From Verrucomicrobiota bacterium (GTDB lineage Bacteria > Verrucomicrobiota > Verrucomicrobiia > Limisphaerales > AV2), in contig QHOP01000212.1 in assembly GCA_003219345.1 (NCBI GenBank), positions 1 through 7,477 on the forward strand: DNA of 7,477 nucleotides. The letters are read 5' to 3'. This document shows positions 1 to 4,450 of this stretch, piece after piece. Positions within the stretch are counted from its first letter, which is position 1, and every line of letters starts with the position of its first letter. The notes below the pieces were generated by a model. The model was given only the letters and a program-made list of their open reading frames with translations. It searched no databases and was not told the DNA's origin. The position numbers were made by a program, and so were the translations under genes.

Positions 1-694
1 CTGGAAGCGGGTTACCGACCGGTCTCAGCACCACGTCCGTAAGCGGCTTGGTCAGGTAGGGAGGCACGAGGCTCAGGCCGACTCCCACCACCATCATGGC
101 CCAAATCAACACGACCTGGCCCTTATGCGGCCTGAGGTAGGCCAGTATGCGGCGGATCGCCTTGCCCTTGCTCATGCAGGCCGGACAAACCTTGGAGTCC
201 TCGGGAAGCAGCAGCTTGCAGGTCGGGCAGCGTTTCTGGTCTTCCTTGTCCAGCTCGAGGCGCGGGTGTTCCCTGGGCGCCTCGACGGGCTTGCCTGCGC
301 CGTCCTTGTCCCCGCGCCGGGCCTGCTCCAGATCTTTCCTGTAGCGGTTGACGTCGTTAATGTATTTCGCGATGCGCCCGAACTTGCGCTGTTGCGCATT
401 TGAGTAGCGGAGAACTTCCACGCTCTTGCCGTCCACTGTCGCGAGCAGCGCGCCACCGCCCACGAGCCCGTCGTCGGTCGCGGTCTTGATCTCGTCCAGC
501 GCGAGGTCCACGCGCGGGACAAAGCCATTGCCGTTCGACGCGTACACGCTCAGGCGCGCAAGCGTCAGGACGAGCCACTCTTCGCCGAAGCGCCCGGAAG
601 GATCGAGGTCCGTCGAGACCGCCGCCACCAGATCTTTCGAGGCGAGCGCGAGCTTTTCTTCAAGTGACTTGGGCAATGGATCGATCAGGGGCAT
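1..694 (-). CDS. ABC exporter (fused permease/ATPase type), N-terminal part, runs off left edge
   Basis: This frame stays open for 231 codons from ATG at 694 to the window edge, so the rest of the permease and the ATPase domain are out of view. Residues 1-150 form a soluble extension with no hydrophobic helix. It contains an alternating strand-like stretch (GGGALLATVDGKSVEVLRYS, 79-98) followed by a charged helical stretch (QQRKFGRIAKYINDVNRYRK, 101-120). Residues 156-173 are a zinc ribbon (CPTC, 10 residues, CPAC). From residue 181 the sequence turns into the usual start of a type I exporter membrane domain: ILAYLRPHKG, a hydrophobic helix at about 193-212, then PPYLTKPLTDVVL. The start is supported by an in-frame TGA 9 bases upstream and by GAGGT six bases before ATG. 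Family membership rests on the membrane-domain start alone; the exported substrate cannot be told. A C-terminally truncated gene cannot be excluded. Confidence 0.78.
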   Translation of the reverse strand, partial: MPLIDPLPKSLEEKLALASKDLVAAVSTDLDPSGRFGEEWLVLTLARLSVYASNGNGFVPRVDLALDEIKTATDDGLVGGGALLATVDGKSVEVLRYSNAQQRKFGRIAKYINDVNRYRKDLEQARRGDKDGAGKPVEAPREHPRLELDKEDQKRCPTCKLLLPEDSKVCPACMSKGKAIRRILAYLRPHKGQVVLIWAMMVVGVGLSLVPPYLTKPLTDVVLRPVGNPLP

Positions 695-700
695 CCACGT

Positions 701-705
701 ACCTC
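701..705 (-). promoter_or_regulatory. Ribosome-binding site of the ABC exporter gene
   Basis: On the minus strand the sequence reads ATGAGGT, six bases, then ATG at 694. GAGGT is a good Shine-Dalgarno match at normal spacing. It overlaps the TGA stop (706-704) of the small upstream ORF, the arrangement seen where translation of a leader influences the next gene. Confidence 0.6.
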
Positions 706-787
706 ATCCGGTGTGGGTTTCGTCACGGCAAGCAGCAGTTGCGAAGCCGTTGGAATGCCATCGGGAGAACCTATAGAATAAACTCAT
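704..787 (-). CDS. Possible 27-residue leader ORF upstream of the ABC exporter
   Basis: ATG at 787 is preceded by AAAGGA with a seven-base gap, a good ribosome-binding site. The frame runs 27 codons (beginning MSLFYRFSRWHSNG, ending DETHTG) to TGA at 706-704. It lies in the same frame as the exporter, separated by that stop and three codons, and its stop overlaps the exporter's GAGGT. It could be a leader peptide coupling translation, an older N-terminus cut off by a stop, or chance. The peptide has no recognisable domain, signal sequence or amino acid run of the attenuator kind. It is listed because of the ribosome-binding site and geometry, not the protein sequence. Confidence 0.3.
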   Translation of the reverse strand: MSLFYRFSRWHSNGFATAACRDETHTG

Positions 788-1108
788 AGCTGTTTCCTTT
801 TTTGACGATTATTCAGGGTAGGCGTCCAGAGGCGTTTAGAAAGAGAAAAATGAATACAACACGTGTCGGCCAGGGCTGCTTTAAAGTCGGACATAACCAA
901 ACTTCTGCGAGGACGCGCCTCCTGCACTCTGTTCGCCTGCTTTTCCGTATTTTGGCTCGGTAGTGAAATTGGCGGTTGGGACGGAGGCGCTTACATGGCT
1001 GCCGGGCGTCGTGAAAATAAAATTTGCATTCCGGCGGGAAACCGGCAGGCTTTGGCCCAGTTAGATTACTCGTCGATTTCGAGGCCTGGAAGATCTTCAG
1101 TTGAACGT
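788..1108. other. Intergenic spacer between divergent genes, no credible gene
   Basis: This stretch lies between the leader/exporter transcript (minus) and the RRM gene (plus) and should hold both promoters. I could not find a convincing -35/-10 pair for either direction; TAAAAT at 1018-1023 resembles a -10 but has no matching -35. Open frames here (for example minus 813-1115, plus 863-1126, and a 37-codon plus frame from ATG 850 to TAG 963) have biased, arginine- or cysteine-rich composition, overlap each other, and resemble no family I know. Confidence 0.5.
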
Positions 1109-1152
1109 GTTTCAATGATGATTTGAAACCCGATAGTCGGGAACAGCCCGGG
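1109..1152 (+). promoter_or_regulatory. Hairpin cluster in the probable 5' leader of the RRM gene
   Basis: Two perfect inverted repeats abut one another. GTTTCAA (1109-1115) pairs with TTGAAAC (1123-1129) across seven bases, and CCCGA (1129-1133) pairs with TCGGG (1137-1141) across three. The segment CGGG (1138-1141) can instead pair with CCCG (1147-1150) around AACAG, so the second and third stems exclude each other. The cluster ends about 34 bases before the RRM start. The pairings are seen in the sequence. A role in RNA-level or temperature control is inference; the first repeat could equally be a DNA operator. Confidence 0.35.
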
Positions 1153-1185
1153 AAGAAGCAGTCAGTCTAAACTTAGAAAGTCATC

Positions 1186-1506
1186 ATGAACACGAAACTG
1201 TTTGTAGGAAATCTCTCCTTCAACACTACCGAAAACGATCTCCAGGACCTTTTCGCCGCGCACGGCACCGTGATCAGTGTCGATTTGATCATGGACAAAT
1301 TCAGCGGCAAGTCGCGCGGATTTGCTTTCGTCACTATGGAAACCAAGGAAGGTGCGCAAGCCGCCATCCAGGCGCTCAATGGCAAGGACCTGAACGGCCG
1401 CGACCTGACGGTCAACGAAGCCCGTCCGCGCGAGGAACGCCCGCGGTCAGGCGGTCGCGGGGGCGGGGGCGGGGGCGGTCGGCGCGATTACAACAGCCGT
1501 TACTGA
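1186..1506 (+). CDS. Single-RRM, glycine-rich RNA-binding protein
   Basis: This 106-residue protein is one RNA recognition motif plus a short tail. RNP2 is LFVGNL (5-10) and RNP1 is RGFAFVTM (44-51), with the aromatic residues that stack on RNA bases (F6, F46, F48) all present. The rest of the beta-alpha-beta-beta-alpha-beta fold is clear (ENDLQDLFAAHG, EGAQAAIQALNGKDLNGRDL). The tail (80-106) is arginine- and glycine-rich, with seven glycines in a row at 92-98. Length and layout match the small bacterial RRM proteins of cyanobacteria and other phyla, some of which are cold-induced RNA chaperones; that role here is inferred. ATG 1186 gives the canonical N-terminus MNTKLFVGNL. The ribosome-binding site is weak (AGAAAG). 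A strong terminator follows, so it is probably transcribed alone. Confidence 0.95.
   Translation: MNTKLFVGNLSFNTTENDLQDLFAAHGTVISVDLIMDKFSGKSRGFAFVTMETKEGAQAAIQALNGKDLNGRDLTVNEARPREERPRSGGRGGGGGGGRRDYNSRY
1459..1478 (+). repeat. Three GGGGGC hexamers plus GG in the RRM gene tail
   Basis: Three runs of five guanines, each followed by one C (1459-1476), then GG, encode the polyglycine stretch (alternating GGG and GGC codons). Gain or loss of one hexamer would change the tail by two glycines without a frameshift. The four closely spaced G-runs also fit a G-quadruplex on the coding strand and mRNA (two-layer with certainty). Confidence 0.7.
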
Positions 1507-1527
1507 TTCATTGAATTGCCCACGGCT

Positions 1528-1568
1528 GGGTGTGGGACTCTGAACAGCACTGTCCCGCGCCCTTTTTT
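1528..1568 (+). terminator. Intrinsic terminator after the RRM gene
   Basis: The 11-base arm 1528-1538 (GGGTGTGGGAC) pairs fully with 1552-1562 (GTCCCGCGCCC), with two G-U pairs and a 13-base loop, and is followed directly by six T (1563-1568). It begins 21 bases after the RRM stop codon. This is a strong rho-independent terminator in the plus direction and separates the RRM gene from infA. Confidence 0.88.
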
Positions 1569-1643
1569 GTTTCGACTCACCCTTCCCTTATTGCGGACGG
1601 ATCGAAACCGATTCTCGCTCGCGGGCGTAGAAAAAGACCATTC

Positions 1644-1856
1644 ATGGAAGAACACATTGAACTCGAAGGAAACGTTGTTACCGTGCTCCCCGGCACCATG
1701 TTTCGCGTCGAACTGGACAACAAGCACCAAGTACTGGCGCACATCTCCGGCAAGATGCGCAAGCGGTTTATCCGGTTGACGGTCGGCGACCGCGTCAAAC
1801 TGGAGATGTCACCCTACGACCTCGACAAAGCGCGCATCACGTATCGCTTGCGTTAG
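1644..1856 (+). CDS. infA: Translation initiation factor IF-1
   Basis: This 70-residue protein is a full-length S1-type OB-fold IF-1 (the usual length is about 72). Landmark stretches are EGNVVTVLPGTMFRVELDN, the near-invariant AHISGKMRK, FIRLTVGDRV and the C-terminal SPYDLDKARITYRLR. IF-1 binds the ribosomal A site of the 30S subunit during initiation and helps IF-2 and IF-3. The frame is open back to ATG 1530, but that start would lie inside the upstream terminator stem and add 38 non-homologous residues. ATG 1644 gives the family N-terminus (MEEHIELEG). The ribosome-binding site is poor, only purine-rich GAAAAAGA. It stands apart from the ribosomal-protein operon context common for infA elsewhere. 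The promoter must lie in 1569-1643, but I see no clear hexamers. Confidence 0.97.
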   Translation: MEEHIELEGNVVTVLPGTMFRVELDNKHQVLAHISGKMRKRFIRLTVGDRVKLEMSPYDLDKARITYRLR

Positions 1857-1926
1857 CACTGATTCCTTCAACCCAGACGCGATCGCGGGGTTCGCTGCAT
1901 CCGGCTTGTAGGCAAGGCTCTTCCGA

Positions 1927-2358
1927 CTACTCATGGTACTGAACTACCAGTCCCATCCCGTTGGTGGGAGGCAATCCGCCTCTGCTTGTTACAGTGACAG
2001 TACTTTTCCCGCCTCCTTCGATTTCAAACTTTGTCCCAAGCCCATAACGAAAAATCATCATAGGAGACATGGGAAAGTCCGACTTCGAGGCTTCACGTTC
2101 AGGAGCAGCTGACCACGAGACGACTGCCGTTCCTGACGCTAGGACAAACCGATTGGCCGAGGGCACAACGTAAGCCCGACCTTCGATAGAACCCGGAAAG
2201 GTATTTGTCACTGTAAGTATAGCCATCAATTTCGTTTGGTTAGTGGGTGTGAGTATGACCAGCGGCGCTGGCAACAGTCCGGCGTTCGTTTGGGCGAGGC
2301 CCGAAGAGAGGGCTGGGCCAATACAGATAGTCCCGATCAATGATAGAATGAAGCGCAT
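1927..2358 (-). CDS. Small secreted protein of unknown function
   Basis: This 143-residue protein matches no family I recognise. It begins with a plausible signal peptide: MR, a hydrophobic core of about residues 3-20 (FILSLIGTICIGPAL), then SSGLAQ, with cleavage likely near residue 22-23. The mature part is rich in threonine, valine, serine and glycine with alternating hydrophobic residues (KLMAILTVTNTFPGS, KSTVTVTSRG), suggesting an all-beta export product. It ends LVVQYHE and has no cysteine after the signal. Codon use looks less GC-biased than in the neighbouring transporters. It is convergent with infA, with 70 bases between the stops. The ribosome-binding site is weak (AGG about 11 bases before ATG 2358). 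The signal peptide and coherent composition favour a real gene, but a decaying or horizontally acquired one is possible. Confidence 0.6.
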   Translation of the reverse strand: MRFILSLIGTICIGPALSSGLAQTNAGLLPAPLVILTPTNQTKLMAILTVTNTFPGSIEGRAYVVPSANRFVLASGTAVVSWSAAPEREASKSDFPMSPMMIFRYGLGTKFEIEGGGKSTVTVTSRGGLPPTNGMGLVVQYHE

Positions 2359-2520
2359 AAGAATTTTGCCTAACGCTGACCGATGCTCACCGGCGAGGAA
2401 GATATGAGCATAGAGAAACCCAACGGCAAAACACAGGCGCCCGAGCCGGTTGAGTCCATCGGCTGGTTCGGCGATGTGTTCATATCTTCAAAAATCTCCG
2501 GCCAACTCTCTCCGAACTGT

Positions 2521-2580
2521 AACCGCGAACCACGCGAACTACACGAAAAGAATCCGCGTATTCCGCGTGGTCCGCGGTCA
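2521..2580. repeat. Imperfect palindrome built from 9-base units
   Basis: The left half reads in 9-base steps CGCGAACCA, CGCGAACTA, CACGAAAAG (from 2524). The right half reads CCGCGTATT, CCGCGTGGT, CCGCGGTCA (2554-2580). The right half is close to the reverse complement of the left (for example AACCGCG against CGCGGTC, and ACCACGCG against CGCGTGGT), leaving a short A-rich centre at 2546-2553. It could fold into a long imperfect hairpin. It resembles dispersed palindromic repeats found between genes in several environmental phyla, but copy number cannot be judged from one window. Confidence 0.75.
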
Positions 2581-2655
2581 AAAAATCCGTCCTCCAAACT
2601 CAACACGCTCTCACCGCCGAACAGGTTGTTATATGGCCCCATCAGCTGCCTCGGA

Positions 2656-2690
2656 GGGTGTCTTGGGTCTCGGGTCTGGCGTCTGGATCC
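2656..2690. repeat. Degenerate 7-base tandem repeat
   Basis: Five consecutive 7-mers keep phase: GGGTGTC, TTGGGTC, TCGGGTC, TGGCGTC, TGGATCC. The shared core is TNGGGTC. On the minus strand this reads as GACCC-A type steps. It is short and diverged, so it may be a relic of slippage or part of a larger dispersed element. Confidence 0.55.
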
Positions 2691-2723
2691 GTTCTCCGGC
2701 CTCTGGTCTCTGTGGGAGGATCA

Positions 2724-2744
2724 GGGCTCGACGGAGTCTCGCCC
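2724..2744. repeat. Short interrupted palindrome (REP-like)
   Basis: The symmetry is GGGC, TC, GAC, loop GGA, GTC, TC, GCCC: two stems (4 bp outer, 3 bp inner) separated by a symmetric TC/TC mismatch. The compact GC-rich form is like REP-type intergenic palindromes. Only one copy is visible here. Confidence 0.5.
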
Positions 2745-2780
2745 CACCGTCAGAGGGGGAATATTCAAGACGAGTGGTCG

Positions 2781-2810
2781 GCGAGCCACCGGCCATCGCA
2801 CGCGAGCCAC
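2781..2810. repeat. 9-base direct repeat with 21-base period
   Basis: GCGAGCCAC occurs at 2781-2789 and again at 2802-2810. The second copy overlaps a CACGTG palindrome (2808-2813). The repeat lies about 75-100 bases upstream of the deacetylase-like start. A period of two helical turns would suit a tandem operator, but this is speculation on a short match. Confidence 0.35.
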
Positions 2811-2883
2811 GTGCGCTCCACCGATAGGGATGAGATGCTTCAACGCTTGTTTGCCTCGGTGAATTGCGCTAAGCATTTCATCC

Positions 2884-4422
2884 ATGAAATCCTTCCCCGG
2901 ACAAATGCTGGTCTGCTCGCTTTTATTGGCTCTAACTTCGCTCCACTCAATCAGCGCCGCCGAAAAAGCCAACGTCAACGTCATCCTCTGGTTCGACACG
3001 GAGGATTATCTTTTGCCCGCGGACGACGACGCGACGAAGCGTCTGGCTGAAATGCTCACGCAACGCGGCATTCGAGCGACGTTCAAGCTGGTCGGTGAAA
3101 AGGCCCGAGTGCTCGAACGGCGCGGTCGCCGCGATGTGATTGCCGCGCTGAGGAAACACGACATCGGTTACCACGCCAATTTTCATTCCGTGCATCCGGC
3201 TCCGTCCGAGTATCTCGCGGACTGCGGTTTGCTGGACGGCATCGCCGAGTTCGCGCGACGCGAGGGTGGGGGAGCAGCGGACGTGCGCAGGATTCTCGGG
3301 GTCAAAACGCTCGCGTGCTACGGCCAGCCCGGTTCTTCCTGGGCGTCGCAGACCATCGCCGCGCTGAAGGAAATCGGCGTCGCGCCTCACGGTGTCCCCT
3401 GCTACGTGGACGAAGGAACGCACATTGGTTTGAACGAACAGCCGTTCTGGTATGAGAATGCGCTCGTCGTCTATCACATGGGACAAAACTATACGCGGAT
3501 GGATTTGCACGACCCGGCGGCCGTCGAACCGGCGAAGCAAAAAGTGTCGGCCATTGCCGACCGGCTTCGCGGACAGGGCGGCGGACTCATCAGCATCTTC
3601 TATCATCCGTGCGAGTGGGTGCACAAAGAGTTCTGGGACGGCGTGAATTTTCGGCGTGGCGCGAACCCGCCGCGCGAGCAGTGGAAACCGCCGCCGCAGC
3701 GTCCAACCGAGGAAACCGAAGCGGCGTTTGAACGATTTGCGGAATACATCGATCACATTCGCTCAATCTCAGGCGTTCGTTTTGTGACCGCGAGCGATCT
3801 GCCCGCGTTGTACCCGGACGCGACGCGATCCGAGGGAGCCAGTGAAGCGGACCTGAACCAAATCGCCGTTCGACTGACAGACAGCAGAACCAGCGGCGTT
3901 GATTTTCTAGTCATTGGCGACCGCGCGTATTCGGTTGCCGATCAGTTTGAATTGCTGGCCCGGGCGGTGGGTGAATTGATCGATGAAAGAAAGCCGCGCT
4001 TTCCGTTGCAGGCAATCGGGCTTTTGGGGCCGGACGCGCTGACGCCTTCGGCGCCAGAGGCGACGCACCTCGACTGGTTTGCCTTTCGAGACGCCACGCG
4101 CGACGTGATCGATTTTGTGAAAACTCGACAGCGGATACCGTCGCGTGTATTTATCGGCGCGGACGCTGTGCCTCCGGCCGACTTTCTCGTGTCGCTTGCC
4201 TCCGCATATGATTACCACCGCACGAACGACAAGCTTCCGCTGGAGGGAGGCGCGACTCTGGGAAAGAATCTGGAACTGTTGCCGGCCCGCCGCGTCGCGA
4301 AAGACACGCCCGACCTGTTCGGCGGTTGGATCATTCACAAGGAAGGTTTCCGCGCGCCGAAGATTCTGGAGATTGCGCGCCTGCAAGCGTGGACGCTGAA
4401 GCCGGCCATGCCCGGGAAATGA
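2884..4422 (+). CDS. Secreted polysaccharide-deacetylase-like protein with a C-terminal extra domain
   Basis: This 512-residue protein has a signal peptide (hydrophobic core LVCSLLLALTSL, 9-20; probable cleavage after SAA, residue 26). Residues about 30-310 look like a NodB/CE4-type barrel. FDTED (37-41) stands for motif 1. GYHANFHSVH (95-104) offers the H-x3-H metal pair H97/H101. CYGQPGSSW (145-153) corresponds to the substrate-groove motif, and SIFYHPCEW (237-245) to the late histidine motif. The DTED form resembles DVED-type deacetylases of the exosortase group more than the classical TFDDG. Residues about 320-500 form a second region of unclear function with repeated patterns (VADQFELLARAV; PPADFLVSLASAY; RIPSRVFIGAD). 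The likely activity is metal-dependent N-deacetylation of an envelope or extracellular glycan. An in-frame TGA at 2860-2862 bounds the start; no Shine-Dalgarno is visible. The next gene follows after 28 bases. Confidence 0.82.
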   Translation: MKSFPGQMLVCSLLLALTSLHSISAAEKANVNVILWFDTEDYLLPADDDATKRLAEMLTQRGIRATFKLVGEKARVLERRGRRDVIAALRKHDIGYHANFHSVHPAPSEYLADCGLLDGIAEFARREGGGAADVRRILGVKTLACYGQPGSSWASQTIAALKEIGVAPHGVPCYVDEGTHIGLNEQPFWYENALVVYHMGQNYTRMDLHDPAAVEPAKQKVSAIADRLRGQGGGLISIFYHPCEWVHKEFWDGVNFRRGANPPREQWKPPPQRPTEETEAAFERFAEYIDHIRSISGVRFVTASDLPALYPDATRSEGASEADLNQIAVRLTDSRTSGVDFLVIGDRAYSVADQFELLARAVGELIDERKPRFPLQAIGLLGPDALTPSAPEATHLDWFAFRDATRDVIDFVKTRQRIPSRVFIGADAVPPADFLVSLASAYDYHRTNDKLPLEGGATLGKNLELLPARRVAKDTPDLFGGWIIHKEGFRAPKILEIARLQAWTLKPAMPGK

Positions 4423-4450
4423 ACGTCTCGACATTTGGGCGCAAGTTGCC

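Larger units (their letters stand above)
2359..2883. other. Gene-free region carrying several repeat structures
   Basis: About 525 bases lie between the secreted-protein start and the deacetylase-like start. The longest frame (plus 2383-2862) gives an arginine-, proline- and serine-rich sequence running across every repeat below, with no domain, so I treat it as non-coding. The region holds a 60-base imperfect palindrome (2521-2580), a degenerate 7-base tandem repeat (2656-2690), a 21-base palindrome (2724-2744) and a spaced direct repeat (2781-2810). It should also contain the promoters of both flanking genes, but none stands out. No transposase fragment is visible. Confidence 0.6.

Noticed and set aside
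785..798. Vector contamination, because GGAAACAGCTATGA on the minus strand equals the core of the M13 reverse primer site
   Set aside because: Identity stops at 14 bases; neither the upstream CACAC nor the downstream lacZ codons are present, and the flanks read as normal genomic sequence. Probably chance convergence on a ribosome-binding site plus ATG.
813..1126. Opposed open frames of 100 (minus) and 87 (plus) codons, and a 37-codon frame at 850-963
   Set aside because: Biased composition, mutual overlap, no recognisable domain and no convincing ribosome-binding site.
1530..1643. N-terminal extension of infA from ATG 1530
   Set aside because: It would start inside the terminator stem and T-tract and add 38 residues that IF-1 proteins do not have.
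1878..1887. CGCGATCGCG palindrome containing the cyanobacterial HIP1 octamer GCGATCGC
   Set aside because: A single occurrence in over 7 kb; HIP1 is informative only when highly over-represented.
1901..1920. Possible terminator between the convergent infA and secreted-protein genes
   Set aside because: Only a 4-bp CTTG/CAAG stem with no T-tract on either strand.
2369..2640. Integron attC site between GCCTAAC (2369-2375) and GTTATAT (near 2628)
   Set aside because: The gap of about 260 bases is too long for an attC site, the second box does not fit GTTRRRY, and the inner arms do not pair.
2383..2862. 159-codon plus-strand open frame, in frame with the deacetylase-like gene
   Set aside because: It runs through all the repeats, has an arginine/proline/serine-rich sequence without domains, and is closed by TGA before the true signal-peptide start at 2884.
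2947..3756. Long minus-strand open frame (269 codons) inside the deacetylase-like gene, and similar ones at 3907-4596 and 5099-5899
   Set aside because: They are antisense shadows of GC-rich coding sequence, rich in Arg/His/Gln with no domains, while the plus frames carry clear family motifs.
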